Source: Euryodendron excelsum
Taxonomy: Eukaryota; Streptophyta; Magnoliopsida; Ericales; Pentaphylacaceae
Length of the DNA stretch: 64,000 nt
Assembly (NCBI GenBank): GCA_033060915.1
Contig: CM065387.1
Location: 43,843,001 to 43,907,000, forward strand
Direction: 5' to 3'
Positions 41,390-52,879 of the stretch are shown here, piece by piece. Each line of letters begins with the position of its first letter. Positions within the stretch are counted from its first letter, which is position 1. The position numbers and the translations under genes are program-made. The notes under the pieces are model-generated. The model was not told the DNA's origin. It ran no database searches and worked only from the letters and a program-made list of their open reading frames with translations.

Positions 41390-44300
41390 CAGAGCCTCAT
41401 TCAACGTGAAAAGGGTCTGCAAACTTAACCTAAGAATCCTATATTTCGATATACAGAGCTCGAGCACCTCCAAAACCCTAGCCTCCCTAGGTTTTCCCAA
41501 ACCCTAGCCACTATACACAAACCCTAGCCTCCTATACACTCATACACTCCCCCATACATTCATACACTAGCCTTCAACCACTCTCTAAAGACTTGAAGAG
41601 CAGCCATCCAAAGCTTGAAGACAATCCTTGAAGACTGAGGGTGAAGATCAAGACCGAAGACCGAAGACCGAAGATTGCACGGCGCGCAAAATAAACAAGA
41701 AACAAGGTAGGCTTTCTATTTAAATTTTCGCACTTTCCCCCTCTCTCTTCTCTCTCCAACCCACTTGGGTTTTCTCTATTTTAATCCCCCATCTCTTTCC
41801 CGCCCTTTTTTTGCATGCTTGAAACAAGGGGATTCCCGGTCCATGTGTAGGATTGGACTATGGGAGAGTCACCGTGTCGGGGGCTTTCTTCTAGTCTAAC
41901 CAAAGACCACGTGGGTCCGGGCCCCTTGATTATGTGGTGAAGCCTTAGCCTTGTATGTTCACGACCCTAAATTGCATTGTGCATATCATAGTCTTGCATC
42001 TTCCAAAATTCGTTTTCAAAAAGTTGTTTTCAAAAATCGTTTTCAAACTTGTTTTCAAAATTGCATCAAAAGCTCTTTTTCAAAAACATGTTTTCAAAAT
42101 CACAATCCTAGGGTGATTCTAGCCTCTCCATGGCTGGGGTTGCTTTAGGAAAGTGTTATATAAAAAGTGACCTTTTGGTCTATATTTTCAAACCTTGTTT
42201 TCAAAACCACTTTCCTAAAGTGGTTCTAGTCCTCTTATGGCTAGGATTGCTTTAGGAAAGTGAGATGTTTTTAATCCTTCTAAACTCTCCCTCTCTTTAA
42301 AAATCTCTTCCTAAAAATCTCTTTTTCAACATACTTTCCTAAAACTCCCCTCTTCAAAATCGTTTTTAAAAACTCCCTTCCAAAACCTATTTTTTAAAAC
42401 TCTCTTTTTCAAAATTCTCTCTCCAAAATCTTTTTCTCAAAATTCACTTTCTAAAATCACTCCATAGATTCACTTTCTTAAAAAAAAATCTCTCCTAAAA
42501 ATCTTTCCAAAAACTCTTTTTTCTAAAATCTTCCTTCTAGAAATTTCCCTCTAGGTTTTCCTTCCAAAACCTTCGTTTCCAAAAACGTACTTTCTAAAAA
42601 TCCCTTTTCCTTAGAGCCCAAGTCAAGCCCTAGAACACACAATTAGGAAACCCTAAATTTTCTTTCCAAAAACATGGTTTTCAAACCTTGCCCCAAACCT
42701 AGGTTTCCAAAACCTCTCGTTTTTTACATCAAAACTATACGTGTTTTCAAAACCTCTTTTCTACGTCAAAATAACAATTTTCCAAAACTAGGGTTTCTAG
42801 AATTTCCTTTCCAAATCCTAGCCAAATCCTACCTTCCCTTTAGGAAACCGAATCAAATCTTCCCGTTTAGGAAACTAGATCCCATCCTCCGTTTTTGGAA
42901 ACAAAATCCAACCTTTTTCTTTTAGAAACCAAATCCAATCCCTTCCTAATCCAAACCTTTCCTAATTCAATTCCTTCCTAAACCATAAGTTTCTTAAACC
43001 TAAACTTCAAATCTTTCCTTAAGTTTCAAAATCCAAATCTTTCCCAAATTCGAATCCTTCCTAAACTTTCACTTTCCTAAATCTTAAGTTTCCAAAACTT
43101 GAACATAAAAATCTTTCCTAATCCAACCCTTTCCTAATTCTACCCTCTTTTCAAATCTTAACTTTTCAAATATAAGCTTTCAAACCTTTCCTAAATTCAA
43201 ATCTTTCCTAATTTCAAGACTTTCTAAAATTCAAACTCTAAAACTTTCTAAATTCTAAACTTTCTAAATTTCAAATCTTTCTAAAATTCTAAGCTTCCTA
43301 AATTCAAAACTTTCTAAATTTGAAACTTTATTAAGTTGAATTTTTCTAAACCTAAAACTTTCTAAATTCTAAACTCTCTTAAACTTCAAATCTTTCCAAA
43401 TCTAAGACTTTTCTAAACTCAAAACTTTCTTAATTTAAAACTTTCTTAAGTTGAAACTTTCTTAATTCAAACACTTCCTAAGCTGAAAACTTTCCTTTTT
43501 CGAACCTTTCCTAAAACGAAATTTTCTTATTTTCAGAACTTCCTTGTTTTCAAAGCTTTCCAAATTCAAAACTTCCTTTTTTTCAAAACATTTCTAAATT
43601 CAAAACTTTCCGATTTTCAAAACTTTCCTAATTTGGGAACTTTCCTAATCTGAAAACCTTTCCAATTTCGAAACTTTCTTAAATTCAATACTTTCCTATT
43701 TCAAAACTTTTCTAAAACTTTCCTAATTCGAAACTTTCCTAAACCTAAAACTTTCCTAATTCGAAACTTTCCTAAAATGACACTTTCCTAATTTGCAACT
43801 TCCCTAATTTGAACATTTCCTAAATCCAATCTTTCCTAATCTCCTAAACCTTCCAAGTCAAGTCAAATCTTTCCTAAGTTTCTTCTCTTTTCTAAGTCTA
43901 GGTTTCCTAAACCTTCATCTTTCTAAAACAAGTCCAAATCTATCTTTTCAAATCAAAATCCAATCTTCTCAATTTCAATTTTCAATTTCCTCTTCCAATT
44001 TCAAATCAAATTCAATTTTCAATTCAATCTCTCAATCTTCCAATCCAATCTCTTTCTTCAAATCAACTCTTCTATTTTCAATCGGACTCTTGTCCGAACT
44101 ACGACTGACCTGATTCCCCAAAGGGATACGTAGGCAACCTTCATAGGTGCGGTCACAATACTTTTCAAACTTTCAATTCCGCCCTCATGGGTGTGGTTTC
44201 AAAATTCTTTCCAAATCTCAAATTCCAATCTATTTTCAAAATTCCAATTTCAAAATTTCTATTTCTAAATTTTCAAAATTTCCAATTTCAATTCCATCTT

Positions 44301-46095
44301 TTCAAATCTATTTTCAAATCAAAGCAATCTCTTTTCAAATCTATTTTTTAATTCTCTCTTTTTTTGCACTTGCATATCATGCATCATGTTAGTTTATAAA
44401 CATTGTTTTTCTAAAGTGAATAGGGTTGAACTATAGTTAGTCGAAGATTCTCATAGGTGAATCTAGGGTAGATTGACATGTAGGTACCGAAAGGGCGGGG
44501 TAGGGTGATAGCTTAGTGCATCTTCCCTATACGTAACCAACCTCCGAACCTAGGATCACTGTTTTCAAAGTCCAAAAAGGAGTTATTTTTTTAAAAAGGG
44601 CTAAATTTTTTCCAAAGGTTGCCAAACAACCTGTTTTTCGTAAAAAACCCTCTCTTGAGGATACTTTCAAAATTGTTTTTCAAAAACCCTAAGTGTAGTT
44701 TTCGGATGATGCTTAGTTTTTAGGTGACCTAACTCACCTTAATCAAGTTAGGTGGCGACTCCGAATCTTTTTCAAAAGCCCTTTATTCAAATCAATTTTT
44801 TCAATTCAAACCTAGTCGCACTCATTCTTTTAGGAGGGTGAGTTCTAACGAGAGAGTACAACATTTTTTCCGCTTGGGTGAGTATTCCTCGAGTGCGAAA
44901 AATCTGGGCGCGACATTATGCAATGAACTTTAGTAGGCCATCTCTTTGAAAATCATTTCCATGAAAATTTTGACTCTAGTTAAGAGTATGGTTTGTATGG
45001 GTGGTACTTGGAGACCATTTCAAGGAAGGTTTCCTCATGGCCATTATAACCACTATCTTGACAAGAGTATAAGGGGTCAAAAATCAACATAATGATGGTA
45101 ATTTTTGGAAAATCATTTTTGATACAAAGATGGAGAGAATGCATTTTTTGAAATCATCTTTGGAGAAGGATTTTGAAAACCATTTTTCAAGGGAACCATT
45201 CCATCAAGAGAGGGTTTATATGGCCAACAAAAAGGAGACCACTCAAGTGAGGGTTCCATGGGGCCATTTTAACCACTAAATTTGTAAGAATGGAAATCTT
45301 GAAAATTAGAGAGTTTAAAAGCAACTTTTATGCAAGTTGTAATGCAATGATGCAAAATGTGAATTAGGGGGTTAGTACGGGGCTCTTCTAAGGCATAATT
45401 CTAAGATCTCATCCTAAACTTCAAGGGGCCAACTCTTGGAATAATTTTTGAAGGAAATGTAGAACTTGGAAATGTCATAAAATTAAGAGCAATGCAAGCA
45501 TTGTGGAATATGACAATAAAAATAAAATGAAGCCAAGCATACAAGACATGATCAAAATAGTAATATGCAAGGGGTCATGATTCACATACAAGGCTTTTAG
45601 GCTTCACCACATAAACAAGAGGCTCCTAGGCCATACCATCTTAAAGTAGGCTAGTGAGAGGTCCCCCTACACGGTGGCTCTCACTTGCTTTCCTCTAAGC
45701 ATGATCTAAGAGCCATCTTGGCTCAAGCATGCAAGAAAGGGGGGTTGAAGATGGGGATTAAAATAGAGAATAGCCTAAATAGCCTAGGAGGGAGAAAAGA
45801 AGAGTGGGGGAGAGCATAAATGTAAAAGGGATACCACCTTTTGCCTTCACTACACTTGTAGTCTTCAATAGATGTCTTGATTGGAGCTTGAGTGACTTCA
45901 AGAAGGCTTGAGAGGCTAGAGTGGAGTGTATAAGTGTATATGAGGCCTTGTGTGTGGAGTGTATATGCTTAGGAGGGGTAAAATCTAGCCTAAGTGTTGG
46001 AGGAGAGGGATATATGTAGAGATTCAAGTTTCTGGAGTGATTTCAGTAGAACTTCGTATCAATTTTGGACCTGGAATACGTAAGGGGGGAGGCTT

Positions 46096-46886
46096 CTATT
46101 TATAGGCAATCTGGTATAGGCCTTGCGCATGTGCTACATGCGCAAGTACTGTTCCATTGCCAGAATAACATGTGGCACCCTGTGTACTGGTTAAATTTCA
46201 ACTGTTGATCGAAAGTCGGTTGATCTGATGAAAATTTGAGCGCATGTAGCATACGCTCCATTACCAGGAAAGTTCATCCAAACTTTTCCTTGATAATTGA
46301 GTCAATCGGGAAGGTTTCGGGAGAATCGGTTGCACTTGGGATGTTCTCCTAGTGCTTTCGATGAACTTTTATGTTTTCGAAAAGTTTGAATTATGTTTGG
46401 AGGTGAGTGATATCATCTTGGGAAGTGTACCAAAAAGGTCATTTTTGCGGAGCGTCCGTGATACGCTCCCTGGGTGTTTGAAAGTGGCTGTTTTTATTTC
46501 GTGTGATCGAGGCTTTTGAGAAGCGATCTATTCGATTGGACCGTACTGATGGAAAGTACTCTGAAAATACTTTCAGGAATTCCCAAATTTACGCATTTCT
46601 CAAGTCGTTTGATGGTGCGTTTTGATTAGGAAATCGGAGAAAAAATCAACCTTGGCGGAGTGTCTGCGAGACGCTCCGGGGGTTGTTGAAAGTTACAATT
46701 TTTGCACCGTACGATGGAGGGCTTCGGGAAGTGATCTATTCGATCGAACTGTATCGATGGAAAGATCTATGGACGAGCTTTTGAGAATTTCCTGATTTAC
46801 GCATTTCTCAAGTCGGTTGACGGTGCGTTATAACCAGGGAATCGGGAAAAAAAACAATTTAGGTGGAGCGTCTGCGACACGCTCCA
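46096..46886 (-). promoter_or_regulatory. Inverted-repeat cluster and TATA box of reversed solo LTR
   Basis: TATAAATAG on the minus strand (46096-46104). Just upstream in that sense is a perfect 10-bp-arm repeat CTTGCGCATG/CATGCGCAAG (46122-46146), then three GGAGCGT/ACGCTCC hairpins at 46449-46470, 46657-46678 and 46865-46886, spaced 208 bp. The sequence differs from the GGCGCC block of the plus LTRs but the placement is the same. Confidence 0.6.
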
Positions 46887-47886
46887 GGGAACTTTTATCG
46901 CGTCGTGTGAGCTTAGTGTCGTAGGGTGCTCCTTGAGTTAAACAAGGGCGTGTGGTGAAGCCCTCTGCTCGAGATCCCAAGGCCGGTGCCGTTTCAGGGC
47001 ATTTTTAGGCTTCTAGGGGTAAAACGGTCATTTTGACCGGAGTTGGCTGGAAATGGTCAGGAATGGTCTGGTATATTATGTTAAGCGTGTAGGGCTGTTT
47101 AGGGATGGTTTTGAGAGAGTCTTTTGCCGTTTAGCGGGGTTTGTGTCGTGCTGAGGTGTTCGGGGTCAAAATGGTCATTTTAACCGGAACGGGTCGGAAT
47201 AGGACCGAATTTGGATCAAATGGCGTGCGGGGGACGCCTAATGGTTTAACAACACTTGGAAGGATGGACTTATCATTTTGAGGGATTTTGAACTTTTCCA
47301 AAACGTGCTTGGAGGCCCAAAGGGCAGGTTTGGTCATTTTTCACCGAGTCGAGCTAGCAGGCCCCGGTGTTGACCTAGGTGTTGGTTCTCGAGACCCCCC
47401 GGTCTCAGAAAGCTACCTGTGCGGTGTTGGTCTCCAAGAACGCTCGGCCTTAGAGAACTACCTGTAAGGGTGGTGTTGGTTCCTGAGAACGCCCGGTCCC
47501 AGAAAGCTACTTGGAAGGGTGGTGTTAGTCTCTGAGAACGTCTGGTCCCGGAGAACTACCAAATGACGAACATTCTACATTGGCGGGCTAGCAGGCGCCA
47601 GAAGTGAACCGTCTAGAATTTTTGATGAGGTGTTGGACCCCGAGATCGCCTGATCCTAGGAAGCTACCTGGATGGCGTTGGTTTCCGGAACCGCCCGGTC
47701 CGAAAAGCTGCCTAGAATAATGGTGCTTATGGCTCCGGCGGGTCCTTGTGGGCCCGAGAAGTGACCAGTTGACTGGATTGGAGAATGAAAGGCTCATCTT
47801 GAGCTTGTATGTGTTGTGATGTGGGAAACCGAATCTGATCGAGCCGGAGATCGACGAGCGGGCAAAAATGGGGTGCTTATAATTAT

Positions 47887-49038
47887 GAGAAGGTTTGCAC
47901 AAGTGTAGGGCAAAGCTTCTCCGAGCTCATCATGCAGGGGGAGATGATAGAAAAGGACCTCAAGACAGGAAGGATTACGGACCCCTATGCCAGGACTGGA
48001 GAAAGTACTGCCAATATAGCCAAGAGAGTGGCTACTACAAAGGGAACAGTCAGGAAGGAAAGCGAAGTGTTTGCCATCTTGCCTGGCCAACCTCCCCAAT
48101 ACCGTCCACCACTACAATCACGCCCTGTCCTGCCCTTACCCATCTTAATAATGCCTGTACAACCCAACTTTAATAGACCTGCTCGACGCATCTATACCTT
48201 CGACACCTTAGCCTGCACCCAAATTGAGGCTTACCATAACTTACTGAAGAACAATATCCTAAAGCCCATACCTGCTCGCCCATTGCCAAGCCCTCTACCC
48301 CTAACCTTTAATGCCACCTTTACATGTGAATACCATTCGGGTGGCCAAGGGCACAACACCGAAAGCTGCTTCGCTCTCAGGCACAAAATCCAAGACTTGA
48401 TCAACAACAAGACCATTGATCTGCAGCCTTTACAACTTGCTCTGACCCCTAATGTGACCACTAACCCTCTACTGGATCACACCGTCGACATGATATTAGT
48501 AGAAATGGAAGGGGATGGAGAGTTCGACGAGCTCGAGGCCGAAGGTTATGAGGACGATTGGGAGACCAATGAAGAAGATGACTGGGAGGAGGATCTCCCA
48601 TTGTGCCCGATTTATCTCTATAACCCTGATGAGGTACATGACGCTTCTGACTGGCCCATTGAGGAGCTAATGTTCCCGAAGGAAGAACATATCTAAAGCA
48701 TAACTGCCGATGGATGGGGTGATGAGTTTCTACACCCGAAGCATGTAGTAGCTGAAAGTCACTTGCTGGAAAACCTTTGGCCCGCAACTGAGTACAACTA
48801 TGAAGACATGCCCTGGGGGCTAAAAGAGCCAAGAGAACAGACAGAACCATTCGAGTTAGAAGGAGGTGAATGACCTGTTGTAAAAAACGAGAAAGAGATC
48901 AATGAAGCTACTGACTGTACCATTGCTGCCGACATGTCCGGAGCTCTAGCAGAAGCCTTCGCTTGTCTTGCCTTGGCCAAGGACTTGAACCACGAATGGA
49001 GTATTGATGATGTGGGCATTGTCTCGAGGCCTTACTGA
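47887..49038 (+). pseudogene. Gag, C-terminal half, with zinc knuckle
   Basis: Continues the gag frame exactly after the inserted LTR and its duplicated ATTAT: EKVCTSVGQSFSELIMQGEM then KDLKTGRITDPYAR. A proline-rich linker leads to the Tat-type knuckle CEYHSGGQGHNTESC (about residues 130-145 of this half), then an acidic run (EGDGEFDELEAEGYEDDW). Stops at 48694-48696, 48871-48873 and the final TGA 49036-49038; the reading between them is still coherent (SITADGWGDEFLHP, SGALAEAFACLALAKDL). In a complete element a protease would come next; here none is seen. The 48 kb open segment alone could be mistaken for a host CCHC gene. Confidence 0.85.
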
Positions 49039-50987
49039 AATAGGAATCCATTCAAATGCGTACAGGAGAGGGGTGTTTTGACCCACTTTCCTTCCATCCC
49101 TTTTACTTCCTGTCTCTAAATTGATGTTTACATTTCGTTTTTGCTTAAGAACTCCATGCTTTCTATAAGAAATGATAATAATAATCAAATAATAGTCTTT
49201 TATTCCATCACTATTGTCTTATCTTCTCTTGGGAATTGTAGCTACTTTTTACGCAAGGGGCATGGTTTATTTTAGGGGTCAATTTGACTTGAAGGGATGA
49301 TAGCATGAGTTAACCACTCACTCAACAATCAGCTTTCTAAAAAAAGAGAGTTCTTGGATGAGTGAGGATACTACCCAAAGGCAACACTCGCAAGACACTG
49401 AAGTTAAGCGATGTGTGGCTAGATTATCAAAGTGAAGGGGAGTTATCTTTCAGTTTCCAACATATAAAAAAATAATAATAAAAAAAAATGCTTATATTCC
49501 TTTTGCTTAACCCCTAGTACCTTGCAGAAAGCGAAAATTTTCTTTGTCAACCCCGATCCAAGACTGTCCTCCCCACACTGGGGCAGACAATATTTGAGAA
49601 CTCTAGTAATGGTATCCAGCCCTACTGTGCTAAGGCAGCATTGAAGACTCTATAGATCAAGCAATCTAGTTCAAAGTGAAGAGATGCCCTCATTTCATTT
49701 CCCATACAATCAGAAGCAACCCCTTGCCAAACTCGTTGAGCCATTTATCCTTTTTGAGAAAACCCCAACCTAGGGATTACTGCCCACATTGAGTTAGATT
49801 GCTAAGGAAAAGGTCTAAAGAAAAAAGGGATGGTAGAATTACTCGTTCCATAGAAAGGAGAAAGATAAAAAAGGAAAAAGCTACCAAGGGGCAAAAGGCC
49901 AAAATAAATAAATAAATAAATAAATCTGAGAAAAGGCCTGAAGAAAACTATTATTGAGTCATCTTCAAAAGCATCATAAGAAGATTGAAAGAGAAGAGAG
50001 TCATGTTTATCTCAAAAAGCATATAGAAAGGGTGAAAGAAAAGAATCATTTTCACCCTGAGAAGTATATAGTAAAAGTGAGAAGGAAATTTAAAGGTGAT
50101 CCTAGGTTACAAAGAAACCTAGTAGAAACAATAGGTTCGAGCCTTAACCCTTTCTTGCAAAACCCTAAAATCATAGCCTACATTACAACCTTACTAAAGT
50201 CCACTCTGATTGAAAATGAATTGCTTGATCTAAATGAGCTAGATATGCTGCCAAAGCTAAAGAAGGATGCTAACCCTACTGAAAAATAGTTAAGGATGGT
50301 ATGGATTTAAACCCTGCTGAAAACAATATCGAATTTGAGCCTGCATATCTCGTCATTTCTAAAACCCCATAACCTAGCCTACATTACGGTCTTAAACAAA
50401 GTCTCCTCGGATTGAAAGAACTGGCCTCTTATCGCTCTGCTGAAGGTCGGGAAAGTTGTTGCTAAAACCCCTAGAGTCAAGAGTTTCAGCCCAATAACCC
50501 CATACACTAACCCTGAGGCAAAGAGTCGGAGGTGATCAAAAGGTTAAAAAAGGTGCGAAGTGCTATCATCCGATCAAGGTAAGGTTGAGCCAGAGAAGAG
50601 GTTAGACCCCTGAAAAGGAAGGAGTTACCATTCCAAAGATATTGAGTTCGACAGCACCCCTTATCATTCTATTAGTTAATGTATCTCTAATATGTGCATA
50701 CATTTCCAAAAAAAAAAAATCGCATGAGCTTCGCATAGGACATAACTCCATGTAAAAACAAAAGTCACCAACATCAACTCATGTAATAGATACATAACAT
50801 CATCATCCATCACATGCATCTAATCATATGCCTAGCTGAAAAGATCATAAATGTCTCTGTCTATCCATGCATCTAAATACCATAAATATCCATCTTTGTA
50901 TAAAACTATCAACTTAAAACTGTCTAACATAAATACATCTCAGGAATAGGGGCAAAGGAAAATCAGAGTCTCCATAAGGGGCATCTA
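49039..50987. other. Spacer where pol would be expected
   Basis: No protease, reverse transcriptase, RNase H or integrase motif in any frame. A plus-strand frame at 49954-50289 is lysine and glutamate rich (IEREESHVYLKKHIERVKEK) without a known family. Phrases such as 'caaccccgatccaag' and 'ccaacctagggattactgc' suggest worn gene-like text. AT microrepeats at 49470-49490 and 49907-49925. Confidence 0.5.
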
Positions 50988-52870
50988 TCAAAGGTCAAAG
51001 TCAATGTCATCTGGATCGAAATCCCTAAAACCCGGCATTGTTGGAGGCAGATAACTACTCGAAGCACCAACATCCTGCCGGGAAGATAGAACCGAAATTA
51101 GCCACATGAAAGAAGAACTAAACAATAGCAGAGTGAACAGAAGAAGTAGAGAAAGAACAACATACCCCGCTACCACCCAACTGAGATAACCGAGCTGTCG
51201 GGAAAGCTATCTCATCTTGGTACTGATCCCGCTCCATCTGGTACTGATCCCTCTGGTCTCTCACAGCAGTAAACTCAACCTGGGGCACATATCCTCTGGC
51301 ACGGCGCCATAAGTCATCCACCTCCTGGTCCACAGCGTACCCGCCGACTACTACCTTAAACTGGGTAAAGGCACCGACCGAATGAGCCCCAAAATGTGCA
51401 GCGTAATCTGTGTCTGGAGGAAGCAAGAACTCGACTCGGCTGACGCTCCTGATAGGGGATAGGCACTCCCGCCACTAAGGCTCCAAACATATACTCCGGC
51501 GGAGCTCTTGCTGGTCGGAACTCCTCATGAAACTATTGCCAATGTCGTTCTCCGAGATAGGACTCCCAAGTATCGTCATTGAGAAAAGCAGCCCTCGACA
51601 GAGACAACGGGACTAAGTACCGGACTATCTCATAATGAACTGATCCAATAAAAGGCCGCCAAGTTGCATCTCTTGCCTCAATCAGCTTTAGGTTAGCCCG
51701 AAGCGTCACAAAATCAGTAATCTCCAATCGCTGGGCTACCCTGTCATGAGCCCACCTCAAAGCTCGAGGATAAAGGTTGTCCTCGACAACTGTAGGGTGA
51801 CGAACAAGAAGGTACTCGTGGCTCCACCAGACAAGAAAGGGTCAGAAACTAGTCATGCTGCCCCAACGGAAGGAAGTCCGAACACGCATCGATCGAAGGA
51901 AGCAGCCAAAGGAGAAGGACCCCCAATCCAGCTCAGACAGAGCCCCATGATTAGCTACTATACTCACCAACCGAAAAGGCCCGAGCGACTTGTTGTTGTT
52001 GCAGAAGCAGCTAAAGATGATGTATAAAACAAGTCACTGTCTCATAATGTCCCGCCTGGCAGGCGATGGCTCAGCAGCAAAGGTACAGTCATCTTGACTG
52101 ATCCAAGAGACTGGGAAGGTAAAACGTTTAGGAGGGGGCAAGTCCAGCAAAAGGCAGGCCTCGTCTCTACTGACTAACTGCAGGGTGATCCGCCGACCGA
52201 TAAAGGAAAACCCTGTGATGATCGCCCAATCCAAGGGGGTTAGGACCCAACTCATAGCCAACGAAATGGAAGATCCCTGTCTCTCCAAACCACCGCTCAA
52301 TCAACGCCAGGACCAGATGTCGGTTCAGGCGGTTAGCTTGTAATCCCATAAAGGCTCCAAATTCGATCTCAGCTAGGAAGACATGATATGATGGAGCAGC
52401 CTGCTACATAGTCATGAAGACCTGATGAATAGCCCTTCTAAAAGTTGTGTGTACCCGCGGAGGGGGTAAATGCTGTCTAAAGTACACACTAGGGTGATAA
52501 GCAAGATCTCGACTGGTGGGACATTCGGTATCTGCAAATCTCCCAAGTCAGCATCCATCTGCCTGTGTCTGGAGGAGGCTCTCCCATAACCAGTGACCCG
52601 GTTGCCCAAACCTGGTACCTCCTCCTCTACACTAATCTCCTCCACAAAGGCCTGCTCAACCGGAGGAAAGGGGTTGACAGGTGGCTTACTCCCCCGACCA
52701 CTCTGACTAGACGCTGCCTGCCCAGTAGAGCGTCGGCTACTCCTAGACCGACTGGAGCCACTGGTGGAATCTGTCTGAGCCTTTGCTGCAATCTGTCCGA
52801 GCCGCCTTCAGCGAGCGGCGTCTCCTCTCAGAACCATCATCACCCGCATCTGCAATCCTGGAAAGGTAAG
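50988..52870 (-). pseudogene. Antisense plant-mobile-domain gene in the giant-LTR element
   Basis: Reads on the strand opposite gag. The plant mobile domain (related to the MAIN/'aminotransferase-like' family) is seen as RLNRHLVLALIERWFGETGI then FHFVGYELGPNPL and, after a 1-base shift, DWAIITGFSFIGRRI and LQLVSRDEACLLLDLP; a later part reads HEYLLVRHPTVVEDNLYPRA and RWAHDRVAQRLEITDF. The C-terminal part has a short coiled coil with a repeated DQYQMERDQYQDE. The last intron is 51075-51165 (GTATGT..CGGCAG, phase 0) joining QLGGSG to DVGASS, and the final exon ends PDDIDFDL and TGA at 50988. The N-terminal exon near 52650-52870 is serine and arginine rich, with stops. Several shifts make it a pseudogene; the role of such genes in transposons is not settled. 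Confidence 0.72.
51075..51165 (-). other. Intact intron in the antisense plant-mobile-domain gene
   Basis: 91 bp, GTATGT donor and a pyrimidine-rich CGGCAG acceptor. Removing it keeps the reading frame from QLGGSG to DVGASSS. An intron antisense to the element's genomic RNA would not be spliced from that RNA, so it can survive retrotransposition. Confidence 0.7.
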
Positions 52871-52879
52871 CCAAGGTAA

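Larger units (their letters stand above)
39844..44915 (+). mobile_element. Solo LTR, plus orientation, nested in the reversed solo LTR
   Basis: 5072 bp from TGTAAGCACC to GGCGCGACA with a perfect 5-bp duplication TTATG (39839-39843 and 44916-44920). It is related to the 5' and 3' LTRs of the host element but differs in repeats: about 30-bp units 'gagtagcggaaatactca' (40080-40555), two about 87-bp CGAGA units (40168-40320) and four 157-bp units (40684-41210). TATA at 41382-41389, donor-like site at 41707. The 43000-43860 part is dense in 'aactttcctaa' phrases. No internal sequence remains. Confidence 0.92.
38178..47881 (-). mobile_element. Solo LTR, minus orientation, nested in gag
   Basis: Begins TGTCGCGCC on the plus strand and ends GGGGTGCTTATA, the reverse of the TG..CA LTR form of this superfamily (the final CA has become TA). 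Perfect 5-bp duplication ATTAT at 38173-38177 and 47882-47886. Without its own nested insertion it is 4.6 kb. Read on the minus strand it has a TATA box (46096-46104), a donor-like AAAAG|GTGGTA (45837), and the same conserved islands as the other giant LTRs. U3 carries an inverted-repeat cluster (46122-46886) and about 55-bp repeats of the form 'gttggt..gaacgcccggtcccagaaagctacctg' (47380-47720). Internal sequence is absent, so it is a recombined solo LTR of a related but different family. Confidence 0.88.

Noticed and set aside
47932..48696. A 254-residue host CCHC protein gene
   Set aside because: It continues the retrotransposon gag frame from 38177 once the nested LTR is removed.
48461..48850. 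Minus-strand 129-residue frame
   Set aside because: Shadow of the acidic gag region on the opposite strand.
49954..50289. A charged 111-residue frame as a coding gene
   Set aside because: No recognisable family or splice structure and it lies in the decayed spacer; mentioned only within the spacer entry.
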